From Terriglobia bacterium (GTDB lineage: Bacteria > Acidobacteriota > Terriglobia > Bryobacterales > Bryobacteraceae), in contig JAIQFL010000080.1 of assembly GCA_020073365.1 (NCBI GenBank), positions 1 to 37,380 on the forward strand: 37,380 nucleotides of DNA. The letters run 5' to 3'. Position numbers and translations under genes: made by a program. Below, one piece after another: positions 8,201 to 15,868 of the stretch (within the stretch, counting starts at the first letter, position 1; each line of letters opens with the position of its first letter). The notes below the pieces were generated by a model. It saw nothing but the letters and a program-made list of their open reading frames with translations, was not told the DNA's origin and did no database searches.

Positions 8201-9468
8201 CGCTGACCGTCTCGCCCAGTCCGGCCGGGCTCGGCCTGACCGTGACTATGCGAGCCACGGTGACTTCAAGCGCGACAGGAACGGTCCCGGCCGGAACAGT
8301 AACCTTCGTGGACGGCAGCGCCACGCTGGGAAACGGCCCGCTCACGAACGGGGTCGCGACCTTCACCACTTCCGCCCTCGCGCTGGGAACCCACACCCTG
8401 ACGGCCTCCTACGGGGGCGACGCCAACAACAACGCCAGCACGTCGCCGGCGGTGTCGCTGGTCGTGGCAACCATAACACCTCCGGCGATCACAACTCAAA
8501 GCCTCTTGCCATCAGCCATTGTGAATATGGCCTACTCGCAGACATTCACCGCCGCAGGCGGCAGGCCACCCCTTACATGGTCACTGTTGTCGGGGTCCGT
8601 GCCCGGCCTGACCCTCAGCCCAATTGGCGTTCTTTCAGGGACACCAACGACCGCCGGCGGACCCACCACACTGGACATACGGGTGACGGATAGCACCGGT
8701 TTGGCGAGCGGCGGGCAGTTTAGCCTGACCGTGCTGCCGACGCCTGCAGTTTCGATTTCGGTCACGGAACCGACCACGCCGGCCGATCAACCGGTCCCGC
8801 AAGTGGCCATCCCGAGTTATCCCGTGGCGCTGGTCGCCACGTTCGTGCTGTCGTTCACGCCGAATGGTGCGGCCAGCCTGCCGACACCCTTCAACAACAC
8901 CGCCGTGCAGTTCGTCACGGCCGCCCCAGGGTCTGGCGGCACGACCACTTTGCCCATCAATGTCCCCCCCAATTCCCCGCCGGTTCCATTGCCAGCGGTT
9001 CAAATCGGCACGGTGGCCGGCACCATCACCGTCAGGCTGGCGACCTTGACCATCGCCGGCACAACCCAATCGGCGCTGCCGGCGAATCCGACCACAACGA
9101 CCATCACCGTGCCGCGACTGGCACCCATCATCGTGCCCGGCTCCGTGAAAATCACAAACGTCACGTCTTCGGGGTTCTCGGTGTTTCTGGACGCCAGTTC
9201 GACGCCGCGCGACCTGAGCAGCGCCAACCTGACTTTCACGGCGGCCTCGGGAGCGCAGTTGAACGGCACCCAGTTCACGGTTTCCCTCACCAGCGCCGCA
9301 GCCGCATGGTTCCCCGATACCGCCGCTGGCCGCGGCGTGGCCAACGGCGGTTCGTTCTCCGTGACCATGTCCTTCTCATATTCCGGCGATACCAGCGCCC
9401 TCGGCTCCGTTTCCGTAACGCTGACGAATTCCGTCGGCACGTCGACGGCTGTATCCGGCGGGAGATAG
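5278..9468 (+). CDS. giant secreted protein with 11 tandem Ig-like (Big_3-type) repeats and a He_PIG domain
   Basis: The product has 1396 residues. After a signal peptide (about 1-21, ending LAFG) come 11 consecutive Ig-like repeats of roughly 85-100 residues (about 22-1066). Each repeat follows the same plan: a TTTTLT..PNPS..GQTVTLTATV strand, a GTVTFRDG core, an NGTATFTTSTL strand, the signature VGTHSLTAVYGGD, and NFNASTS leading into the next repeat. The two N-terminal repeats are the most divergent. A putative-Ig He_PIG domain follows (about 1068-1155: AYSQTFTAAGGRPPLTWSL, then GVLSGTPTTAGG), then about 240 residues of beta-rich sequence. The protein is rich in Thr, Ser and Ala and poor in Cys. 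No LPXTG, PEP-CTERM or outer-membrane anchor is obvious. It is probably an extracellular stalk or adhesin. Confidence 0.85.
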   Translation: MRLRTIHALALLCLPAGLAFGQTTSTFTLTSSLNPSNFGNPVTLTATLSPPAGALTVTFLDGGATGTPIQNATMNPNTGAASITVSNLSVGTHAIVAQIGTAGVAAPRNSNTVFQVVNSIFVLTNSPNPSNLGSPVTLTTTLTPPSGAPTVTFVDSTTNTPLGNAAMNANSGIASISVSNLTVGNHQIVASYSNPLNDGVTRFSNTVTQTVTRPTTTTSLASSLNPSTLCQSVILTASVSTSSTITLTGNVTFFDGSTQLGAVALLLSPTGGPATASLIVSSLTVGNHSLTATYNGDQNFSGSTGSLLETVSRALPAVSLTSSPNPSNFNQTVTMTATVAACTPAGTSTPLAVTGTVTFSDGSSALTSANLNNGTATFQTASLTVGTHPLSGRYSGDANYNANTSNTVNQVVGTNASSTALTVTPNPSPPRQTVTLTATVTPTTATGAVTFFEAGTTNLGQANLVNGIASIQISSFAVGTHSLTAVYGGSTSLSGSTSPPVVLTVNKANTTTSLTTSANPAPSGQPLTLTATVAPSGATGQVQFRDGSAVIGAGTLTNGTATFTTSTLTSGAHSLTAAYLGDTNFNASTSTPLTQTVSQGASSTNLQVSPNPAAIGQSVTMIATVAPLAATGSVVFRDSGVAISNNVPLTNGAAIFTTSALQQGTHSLTATYSGDATFSGSTSAPVVEVVGLGTTTTTLSALPLQSPFGQTVNLIVTVIPSSATGTITFRDGSLILGTAPLINGTATASTSTLTVGAHFLTAAYGGDNTFNPSTSPPVTVQVSQASTTTVLTVSPTSSAPGQGVLLNARVTPAAASGTVTFRDGTTNIATVQVIAGIAATTTSSLPTGNHTLTAVYSGDDNFIASTSNAVTASVGLTATTTALSVNPTNSAAGQTVTLTATVTPATATGSVTFQEGTTTLGTGPLNSGTATFTTSGLAPGSHSLTAVYGGDNRFATSTSAPVTVTVAGKANTTTALTVSPSPAGLGLTVTMRATVTSSATGTVPAGTVTFVDGSATLGNGPLTNGVATFTTSALALGTHTLTASYGGDANNNASTSPAVSLVVATITPPAITTQSLLPSAIVNMAYSQTFTAAGGRPPLTWSLLSGSVPGLTLSPIGVLSGTPTTAGGPTTLDIRVTDSTGLASGGQFSLTVLPTPAVSISVTEPTTPADQPVPQVAIPSYPVALVATFVLSFTPNGAASLPTPFNNTAVQFVTAAPGSGGTTTLPINVPPNSPPVPLPAVQIGTVAGTITVRLATLTIAGTTQSALPANPTTTTITVPRLAPIIVPGSVKITNVTSSGFSVFLDASSTPRDLSSANLTFTAASGAQLNGTQFTVSLTSAAAAWFPDTAAGRGVANGGSFSVTMSFSYSGDTSALGSVSVTLTNSVGTSTAVSGGR

Positions 9469-9591
9469 CCAGCGGGAAAGACGATCGCCTTTCAATCGAC
9501 GCGCGAGCGGACGCGCCTGCACCGCTGGATTGAGGCGTCGCTGGAAGAGGGACAAATGGGGGGAATGCGGCCCCCTGGTCGCCAACGAGAA

Positions 9592-9663
9592 GGCCCGTAA
9601 TCGCCGCAAACGGGCCGCCGTAGCCGGCTTTTAGCCCGGCACCGACAGGAATGTCTGTGCTAC
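9592..9663. repeat. REP-like palindromic element downstream of the Ig-repeat gene
   Basis: This gap holds three nested inverted repeats. GGCCCG/CGGGCC pairs at 9592-9597 with 9611-9616. GCCGG/CCGGC flanks a TTTTA-containing loop at about 9623-9640. A 9-bp stem GCACCGACA/TGTCTGTGC (one mismatch) has a GGAA loop at 9639-9660. The last two hairpins are enclosed by GTAG (9620-9623) and CTAC (9660-9663). The layout resembles the REP-type hairpins common in acidobacterial intergenic spaces, and may also end transcription of the 3651-9468 operon. No second copy is seen in the window. Confidence 0.5.
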
Positions 9664-9690
9664 GATTCCAATCGGCCATCCTGAGGGGCA

Positions 9691-10986
9691 ATGAAGATTC
9701 CCGGAATGCGTTGGGTGATCGCGGCCATGTTGTTCCTCGCGACCACGGTCAATTACTGCGATCGCCTGGCGCTTTCGGTGGTATCTACGGACCTGCGCAA
9801 GGAGTTCACCATGACGGAGCAGGACTACTCCCAGGTGGTCTCCATCTTCCTGATCGCCTACGCCATCATGTATGCCGGTTCGGGCTATCTAGTGGACAGG
9901 CTCGGGACGCGCCGCGGCTTTTCGGTGTTCATCTTCGTCTGGTCGGCGGCCGCTATGCTGCATGGCTTCGCAACCGGCAAGTGGTCGCTCGCGGCCTTCC
10001 GGTTCATGCTGGGCCTGGGGGAGCCCGGCAACTGGCCGGCGGCTGCCAAGGCCGTAGCTGAGTGGTTCCCCGCGCGGCAACGCGCTCTTGGCGTGGGGAT
10101 ATTCAATGCGGGATCGTCATTGGGCTCGGCCATCGCGCCGCCGGTCGTCACTTTCCTGACCCTGCATTACGGCTGGCGCTCGGCGTTCTACTTCACGGGC
10201 GCCCTCGGGTTTCTATGGCTGGCCGCCTGGCTGGTGCTCTACCAACCGCCGCATCTGAATCGATGGCTGAGACGCTCCGAGTACGAGGCCATGAAAGATG
10301 AGGTGCAACCGCCGGCCGAGGCCATGCCTGCTAAACAAGGGTTGGCAGTCGGAAGCGCCGGCCCCACGCCGCATATCAGTTGGACGAAGGTCATCCGCCT
10401 GCGCGAGTGCTACACCTTGATACTCGCGCGCTTTTTCACCGACCCCGTAATCTATTTCGTCATCTTCTGGCTTCCCGAGTACCTGCGCAAGGAGCGCCAT
10501 TTCGACCTCGCCATGGTGGGACAATACGCGTCGGTTCCATTCATCGCGGGGGGCATCGGCTACGTCGCCGGAGGCTGGCTCTCGGGCAAGCTGATGCGCG
10601 CCGGGTGGAGCTTGCCGAGGGCGCGCAAGTTCGTCATGCTGCTGGGCGCCGCGGTGATGCCCGCGGCCATCCTGGCGCCCGCCGTTCCGACAGCCTGGTT
10701 GGCGATCCTGGCCATCTGTTTTGTCACCTTGGGACACGCCTTTTGGACATCCAACCTGCAAGCCATCCCCACCGATCTGTTCCACGGTGCGGAGATGGGG
10801 ACGGCAACCGGCTTCTCTGGAATGGGTGGCGCGGTAGGCGGCATCCTCGCGAATTACGGTACGGGGTGGGTGGTCCAGCACTTCTCGTACGCGCCCATAT
10901 TCCTGATGGCCGGGCTGATGCATCCGCTGGCCATTGCGCTGGTGTACAAGATGTTGCCGGACCACCGGTTCACCCGCCGGGTGTGA
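9691..10986 (+). CDS. MFS transporter, ACS family, ExuT-like (hexuronate or related organic anion)
   Basis: The product has 431 residues and about 12 membrane helices. It has the ACS-family opening TTVNYCDRLALSVVSTDLRK, the MFS loop motif GYLVDRLGTRRGF between helices 2 and 3, and the strongly conserved block LGEPGNWPAAAKAVAEWFPA. FNAGSSLGSAIAPPVV follows in helix 5. These blocks are closest to hexuronate (ExuT/GudP) transporters, which import sugar acids by proton symport. The substrate is inferred from the family and not otherwise tested. The start is placed at the ATG after GAGGGGCA. The stop (10984-10986) directly abuts the compound palindrome shared with the convergent amidohydrolase gene. 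Confidence 0.85.
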   Translation: MKIPGMRWVIAAMLFLATTVNYCDRLALSVVSTDLRKEFTMTEQDYSQVVSIFLIAYAIMYAGSGYLVDRLGTRRGFSVFIFVWSAAAMLHGFATGKWSLAAFRFMLGLGEPGNWPAAAKAVAEWFPARQRALGVGIFNAGSSLGSAIAPPVVTFLTLHYGWRSAFYFTGALGFLWLAAWLVLYQPPHLNRWLRRSEYEAMKDEVQPPAEAMPAKQGLAVGSAGPTPHISWTKVIRLRECYTLILARFFTDPVIYFVIFWLPEYLRKERHFDLAMVGQYASVPFIAGGIGYVAGGWLSGKLMRAGWSLPRARKFVMLLGAAVMPAAILAPAVPTAWLAILAICFVTLGHAFWTSNLQAIPTDLFHGAEMGTATGFSGMGGAVGGILANYGTGWVVQHFSYAPIFLMAGLMHPLAIALVYKMLPDHRFTRRV

Positions 10987-11081
10987 GTGGGACAGACGAT
11001 CGGTTTTTGTCGTCTGTCGAGTTTGACCCTTGAATTGCAGGCCGAGAGTGACAGACCACGAAAATTGATGGTCTGTCCCAC
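10987..11081. repeat. compound palindrome (two inverted 32-nt hairpin arms) between convergent genes, copy 1
   Basis: The arms are 10987-11018 and 11050-11081. Each is a perfect 9-bp hairpin with a 10-nt loop: GACAGACGA/TCGTCTGTC and GACAGACCA/TGGTCTGTC. The outer ends are an exact 11-bp inverted repeat, GTGGGACAGAC and GTCTGTCCCAC. A 31-nt spacer separates the arms. The element fills the whole space between the MFS stop codon and the stop of the convergent amidohydrolase, whose last base it overlaps. The same architecture recurs at 26065-26171. It is likely a REP/BIME-type element acting as a bidirectional terminator or 3'-end stabiliser. The function is inferred. Confidence 0.8.
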
Positions 11082-12673
11082 TATCGCCGCAGGGTCTGGC
11101 CGGAGCGTGCCTCGGTGAGCTTGCCTCCGTCCACGATCATCTTTCCATTCACCAGCACGAAATCGAATCCTTGCGAGTAGTGATGCGGTTTCGCGTAGGT
11201 CGCTTTGTCCTCCACACGTGCCGGATCGAACACCACCAGGTCCGCCGCCATGCCTTCGCGCACCAGGCCGCGATCGTGCAGCCTGAACGTGCGCGCCGGA
11301 AGCGAGGTCATACGCCGTATGGCATCTTCCAGCGTCAGAACACCACGCGAGCGGACGTATTCCGCGAGTACCCGGGCATTGGTTCCGTAGGAACGCGGGT
11401 GCGGGTTGCCCACTCCCAGTTGGGTGACGCCGCCGTCGCTGGCTATCGCGGTGAACGGATAGCGCATGATGCGCTCGATATCCACGTCGCCCATCAAGCG
11501 GTAGATCATCCCTGCACCGCCGGCATTCATCAAGTCGAAAATCGTCTCGATCTCATTGTCGACGCCGGGCGCGCGGCCCTTCAGGACGTTGATCTCGGAG
11601 ATCGTCTGGCCCTCATACGCCACATTCGGCGTGAAGCGCGCCACGGTGGCGAAGGAGTAGTCGGGCTCGCCCATCTGGCCAAGGTTATGCTTCATCTCGT
11701 CCGCGATTTTGCGGCGCGTGGCGGGGTCGGCCAGACGCTCCTTGATCTTGCCTTCGGCCAGCGCCCAGGTGGGCAATCGGATGCCGAGATTGGTGCTGGC
11801 GCGATCGTAGGGATATTGATCCGCCACCACATCCACGCCCTCGCGCCGGAATTTCTCAATCAGCGCGAGAGATTGATCGCTGGCGCCCCAGACCCGCCGC
11901 CGGTCGATCTTGAGATGCGAGATCTCGACCGTCATCCCGGCCTCTTTGCCGACGTTCACGGCTTCCGTAATGGCTTCGAGCTCATGCAGACCTTCATCGC
12001 GCATGTGGCTGGTGTAAACACCGCCGTGCGCCGCGGCGGCCTTCGCCAGGGCCACCACTTCGGCGGTGTTCGAGTACGTGCCGGGAATGTATTCGAGGCC
12101 GGTGGAGAATCCCACCGCGCCGTCGCGCATGGCGCGATCCACCAACGACTGCATCCGCTTGATTTCCTCCGGGGTGGCCAGACGGTTGGCCGCGCCCATC
12201 ACTTCGGCCCGAATGGTATTGTGGCCGACCAGCGAAGCGACATTCAGCCCGAGCCCGAGCTTGTCGAGCTTGTCGAACCAGGCGGCCAGGTTGATCTCCG
12301 AACTGCCGCAATTCCCGGTGATCACTGTGGTTACGCCGTCGAGCAGAAAGTTGTCGCCCCGCGGATTTCTTTCGATGCCGCCTTCGATGTGCGTGTGAAC
12401 GTCGATAAAGCCAGGCGCCACGGTGCGCTCGCGCGCGTCGATGGTGCGGGTCGCCGAAGCATTGCCGATGCGGCCAACCGTCCGAATGCGGCCATCCTTC
12501 ACCCCGACATCGCCGCGGAACCACGGGTTACCGCTACCGTCGACTATGCGAGCGTTGCGAATCAGCACGTCGTAATCCGCCGCCATGGCGGGCACCGGGC
12601 CCGTCGCCAAGAGAGCTACCGGGAGCAGCGCTCCCAGTCGCCAGTTCACACTCCAGAGTGTTGGTTTTGGCAT
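11081..12673 (-). CDS. secreted N-acyl-D-amino-acid deacylase (D-aminoacylase) family amidohydrolase
   Basis: The product has 530 residues, with a leader ending AMA at about residue 31. The N-terminal composite domain is VLIRNARIVDGSGNPWFRGD. Metal-site residues of the D-aminoacylase branch are visible: DVHTH with H93 and H95, the bridging Cys of GNCGSS at C122, SHMRDE with H223, and SHLK with H253. An SDGG loop follows later. The C-terminal metal-independent domain has GMAADLVVFDPA. The family hydrolyses N-acyl-D-amino acids, and some members act on related dipeptides. Export to the periplasm is inferred from the leader. A later GTG (codon 9) would also give a sound signal peptide. A truncated paralog lies directly upstream at 12754-12981. 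Confidence 0.87.
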   Translation of the reverse strand: MPKPTLWSVNWRLGALLPVALLATGPVPAMAADYDVLIRNARIVDGSGNPWFRGDVGVKDGRIRTVGRIGNASATRTIDARERTVAPGFIDVHTHIEGGIERNPRGDNFLLDGVTTVITGNCGSSEINLAAWFDKLDKLGLGLNVASLVGHNTIRAEVMGAANRLATPEEIKRMQSLVDRAMRDGAVGFSTGLEYIPGTYSNTAEVVALAKAAAAHGGVYTSHMRDEGLHELEAITEAVNVGKEAGMTVEISHLKIDRRRVWGASDQSLALIEKFRREGVDVVADQYPYDRASTNLGIRLPTWALAEGKIKERLADPATRRKIADEMKHNLGQMGEPDYSFATVARFTPNVAYEGQTISEINVLKGRAPGVDNEIETIFDLMNAGGAGMIYRLMGDVDIERIMRYPFTAIASDGGVTQLGVGNPHPRSYGTNARVLAEYVRSRGVLTLEDAIRRMTSLPARTFRLHDRGLVREGMAADLVVFDPARVEDKATYAKPHHYSQGFDFVLVNGKMIVDGGKLTEARSGQTLRR

Positions 12674-12753
12674 CGAATAGGCCCACTATACTCCAAACCG
12701 CTGCCCCTTTCTTGCCGGAGAAACGGACCGGGCCGCAAATAGCCCCAGCATCG

Positions 12754-12981
12754 CTATGCATCGGAACCGCCCGGGTTAACACCATCGCGTGAGCGTCGAT
12801 GGAGCGCCGCCGCCACCCCCACCAGGTTGCCGATGGCGGCGATCTTCCCGCCGTGAATGGCGACGTCGCCGGAGTATCGCGGCGAACCAGTGCCGTCGAT
12901 GATGTGCCGGTTTCGGATCACGAGATCGTACGGGGTTTGCGGAGGCGGCGAATTAGGTGCAGCATACGCTCGATGAAACAA
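12754..12981 (-). pseudogene. N-terminal remnant of a second D-aminoacylase-type amidohydrolase
   Basis: The frame encodes YDLVIRNRHIIDGTGSPRY and then SGDVAIHGGKIAAIGNL. This matches the opening composite domain of the intact amidohydrolase just downstream (VLIRNARIVDGSG, then RGDVGVKDGRI). After about 55 residues the homology ends in unrelated residues and a stop, and no catalytic HxH segment follows. It is best read as the decayed stump of a duplicated gene. The whole 12674-13080 gap holds no other recognisable gene. Confidence 0.6.
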
Positions 12982-13080
12982 GGACCGGCGCCAGACCTGC
13001 CCCTGGAGGTCAATGACGCATCAAGCGCCCGGCGGCCAACTGCTTCGAGAAGCGCAGCCCGTTGTGAACCCGTTCTATTC

Positions 13081-14910
13081 CTACTTCGGTCCGTAGATGG
13101 CTAGTGCAGGCTGGTTGCCTCCAGGCATCTTCTCATGGATCCCGTTGTCGACTCTCTCCTGCTGAAAAGTGGCAACGTACACCTTGCCGTTGGCCACGGT
13201 CGGCGGGCAGAACTTCGCGAACATGCCCAGGCTGTCCGTGGGGATGCCTTCATCTTCGCTGCTCCAGAGCTGACCTTTGGAAACGTCAGAGGCGTCAAAC
13301 GCGCGGAGAACGCCCCGCACAACACTCATGTTGGCATTGTCGGCGAAGGGCATCGTCGCCCAGACGATTCCGGTCCCGTCCTTGCCTGTGTCTGCCGAAA
13401 TAGACAGGAAGCCACCCGGCATCACGACGTTACCTCGGTTCTTGTCGTTCGGCAAGCCGTTCGGGGGATTCGGGAGAGGGGCGGATTCCATGCTCGTCTT
13501 GAACGGCGTATCGGACTCAAACTTCCACCCGGCGCCGCCCGGACCTGTGTCCGGAATCAGCTTGTACTGCTTCAGGCGATCCTCTTCGCCCATGAGGTAA
13601 ACAAACATCTGACCTGGCCGAGGCCAAATGACGGGAGATCCGTGGATGTTCCAGAAGACAATGTCTTGTGGCTGGACTGGCGTGGCCACTCTCTTGAGCG
13701 GATTGTTGGTCACCTGGAAGTCGTGGAGGGCAGCCTTGGCTCCGTGGCCCATGTCATTGCGGTCGATCAGGTACATGCGCCCTTCCTTGCCTCCCGCCAG
13801 CAGCAAATGACTGTTTGGGACGGGCACGGCGCCGCCGGAACCAAGATCGGCATCGAAAGCCTTCAACTCGGCGCTGTTGGATGGCGTAAACCAGTCCTGG
13901 ATCTGGATCTTGCCGGCCGCGAGTTTGATGTTCAAGACACTGTTGCCGAAGTCCGTTGTCCCGTTGTTACTTCCGTCGCCAGTAACCAGATATATATTGC
14001 CGGCATCGTCGGCTGCGGGACCTTGCCCCGACATCCAGATGCCCGCCCGTCCTTCCTTGTTATTCGCTGCCCTTGCGGTTAGGGTATCGGAGAACACGGC
14101 GACTTTTTTCGGCGCCTTCGGATTGGACACGTCGTAAGCGAAGATCCAGCCGTGGTAGTTCTGCTGATCGCAGTGACCGCCAAAGGCGATATACAAGGTA
14201 CTGCCCTGAAGCAGCAAGGCCGGCCGGTTTAGATGCAGCAGCGGGTCGAAGGTGATCTTTGCGCCGGAACCCGGGACCGTGACGGCGCCGGCGATGACCG
14301 CTTCACCGACCTTTGTTCCGTCCGCCAGGCTCAGGGTAAAGAGCTTCTGGACAACGTTATTTCCGTTCTTCGATTTCGCGACGACGAAGATCAGCCCCTC
14401 TTTCGGAGAAGCCGTCTTCGTGAGCTGGACGACGGGCGTGCTGGTGATCCCGACCTCGGTGGTGAGATCCACGCAGGATACGCCGAACTTTTTGCTCAGA
14501 TCCTGGCTCTCCATATGGGCTCCCAGTACCGCAGGACCTGTATGCCAAAGCGCCTTGGTCGATTCCTGGCCGCCAGGCTCCGCCGTCGTATCCTCGGCGT
14601 CAAAAGCATACACGCTGTTGTGCTCCGTTGCGACGATCGCGACGTTGGCTGTACGGCCGGCGATCTTAGCTTGGGAGACAATCAGTGGTTGTGCATAGAT
14701 ATTACCGTCGACAATCCTGAAGGCAAGCTTCCCGAAATGATCCTTGTTGACATTGGACGCCGTCAGCGTGGTTTCTTTCAGATTGGTACCGGAGCGGGCG
14801 CTGTCGTAGCGCTCCGTCAAGACGTCAACCTGCGCCATCATCGGCGGGACCGCCGTGAGGCCGGTCAGGACCAACAGCATTGGCCGGGCGAGGGTGTTTA
14901 CGTTTCTCAT
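13081..14910 (-). CDS. secreted PQQ-like beta-propeller (quinoprotein-type) protein
   Basis: The product has 609 residues, with a signal peptide ending MMAQ (about 1-27). The mature protein opens with VLTERYDSARSGTNLKETTL, typical of outer-membrane or PQQ-type propellers (tRYD.aRsGaN). Repeated propeller blades follow: IYAQPLIVSQ, VYAFDAEDTT, VQKLFTLSLADGTKVG, GIWMSGQGPAADDAGNIYLV, TGDGSNNGTTDFGNSVL and GQLWSSEDE. No covalent heme motif is present and no dehydrogenase active site could be assigned, so enzymatic use of PQQ is not shown. An AAAGGAG ribosome site 8 nt before the ATG at 14910 fixes the start. It stands alone, and 14911-15412 upstream holds no recognisable gene. Confidence 0.75.
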   Translation of the reverse strand: MRNVNTLARPMLLVLTGLTAVPPMMAQVDVLTERYDSARSGTNLKETTLTASNVNKDHFGKLAFRIVDGNIYAQPLIVSQAKIAGRTANVAIVATEHNSVYAFDAEDTTAEPGGQESTKALWHTGPAVLGAHMESQDLSKKFGVSCVDLTTEVGITSTPVVQLTKTASPKEGLIFVVAKSKNGNNVVQKLFTLSLADGTKVGEAVIAGAVTVPGSGAKITFDPLLHLNRPALLLQGSTLYIAFGGHCDQQNYHGWIFAYDVSNPKAPKKVAVFSDTLTARAANNKEGRAGIWMSGQGPAADDAGNIYLVTGDGSNNGTTDFGNSVLNIKLAAGKIQIQDWFTPSNSAELKAFDADLGSGGAVPVPNSHLLLAGGKEGRMYLIDRNDMGHGAKAALHDFQVTNNPLKRVATPVQPQDIVFWNIHGSPVIWPRPGQMFVYLMGEEDRLKQYKLIPDTGPGGAGWKFESDTPFKTSMESAPLPNPPNGLPNDKNRGNVVMPGGFLSISADTGKDGTGIVWATMPFADNANMSVVRGVLRAFDASDVSKGQLWSSEDEGIPTDSLGMFAKFCPPTVANGKVYVATFQQERVDNGIHEKMPGGNQPALAIYGPK

Positions 14911-15379
14911 GAGCAGGCTCCTTTCAAATTATGCATCCAGAATGCCAGGCCTAAGTTGCGAATTCTCCAGCCGGCCCCGCCGCACCGGCGTTCACCTTCG
15001 GTTCTCCGGTACTGGGACGCCGTGAAAGCCACGCTGCATGCCGCTGAGATAAGGAGACTGCATCCTGCCGGCGTCAGCAACGTCCGAGATCGTCTACTGG
15101 CTGCAGATCGGGCGTACGTCCCGCACCGGATTCTCGCAACCCATTTCAAACAGAAATAGATCTGGCCAACTGCCTGAGGAGCGACTGGCCCCGACCCGTC
15201 GCTCCGCTCGCTCCCCGAGTGCACCTACGGCCGTCCCTCGAGGCGCTGGTATACCTTGGAAAGTGAGGCGCTTCATGAGCGGTGTGGAGCGATCGAGGGC
15301 CACGAGTGGTGTGCCGAGTTCGATGCCGACGTCGACGCCGATAAGAAGCAGGTGGTCCGGTCGCCATTGGAAGGCATGA
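14911..15379. other. gene-poor stretch without a recognisable gene
   Basis: About 470 bp separates the PQQ-like gene from an antitoxin remnant. Short frames exist on both strands, but none has a leader, a ribosome site or a family I recognise. A minus-strand stretch near 15240-15375 has codon usage like real coding DNA (LLLIGVDVGIELGTPLVALD) and could be a fragment of a lost gene. The part nearest 14911 presumably carries the promoter of the propeller gene. Confidence 0.5.
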
Positions 15380-15726
15380 TCCCGTAGCATCAGGGAGAAA
15401 GGAAGCAACGGTACGGTACTCGATTTCGTTCAGGAACGCCAACAGGCCAACGCGTACCTCGACCGTCTGCGACCCGAGCAACTGAGTGCCGTACGGGGTT
15501 TGCTGGAGACCATGCTCGATCCGGTGTCCCGAGCCCTCGCTAACGCGCCTGTCGAGGATGAAGAGATCAGTGCGGAGGAGGAATGCGCGGTGGCCGAGGC
15601 TCGCGAGTGGTTGAATTGAAGCACAACAAGCCCATTCCGCATGAGGAAGTGCTGGCCGAGCTCGGCCTCACCCTGGATGACTTCGAGAGAATGGGCCACA
15701 CGCCACTTCCGCCGGAAGAGAACGGC
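15380..15726 (+). pseudogene. broken antitoxin-type gene (5-bp duplication frameshift, no start codon)
   Basis: Two adjacent frames together spell one small helical protein of an antitoxin-like family usually paired with RelE/ParE or PIN toxins. The first frame encodes QERQQANAYLDRLRPEQL, then VRGLLETMLDP, and ends EEECAVAEAREWLN plus stop at about 15617. The second frame resumes with KHNKPIPHEEVLAELGLTLD and DFERMG. Between them TTGAA is tandemly duplicated (TGGTTGAATTGAAGCAC). Removing one copy gives EWLKHNKPIPHEE in a single frame. The first frame is open only back to the TGA at 15377 and has no ATG, GTG or TTG before the conserved region. An ACG at 15413 behind an AGGGAGAAAGGAA stretch may be a mutated start. 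No toxin gene follows. Confidence 0.65.
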
Positions 15727-15800
15727 GCAGTCGCAGAGAAATCAACAGATCCTCGTACTCATGTGGGAACCTTAGTTTTTGGTCGGGAACGTTCCGTCTG

Positions 15801-15836
15801 TCCCCATGTTCGTGTCCCCATGTTCGTGTCCATGTT
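15801..15836. repeat. 14-bp tandem repeat, about 2.5 copies
   Basis: TCCCCATGTTCGTG occurs at 15801-15814 and again at 15815-15828, followed by a shortened third unit TCCATGTT. It lies between the antitoxin remnant and the end of lon, in sequence with no coding signal. Confidence 0.7.
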
Positions 15837-15868
15837 CAGCCGCCCGTGTTCCGGCATGAAACCCTGCC

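Noticed and set aside
5440..9440. Many minus-strand frames of 70-230 codons with repeated composition inside the Ig-repeat gene
   Set aside because: Their repetition simply mirrors the tandem Ig repeats on the plus strand.
5278..9468. Possible CRISPR-like or minisatellite array
   Set aside because: The repeat period is about 280 bp, in frame and diverged at DNA level. It encodes protein domains and has no short conserved direct repeats with spacers.
11171..12742. A 523-codon plus-strand frame across the amidohydrolase
   Set aside because: The minus strand carries all D-aminoacylase metal ligands. The plus frame is His/Arg-rich with no recognisable fold.
15240..15375. Minus-strand stretch with coding-like codon usage near the antitoxin remnant
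   Set aside because: It is too short, has no start or domain, and may be only the shadow of degraded sequence. It is mentioned in the gap description but not called as a gene.
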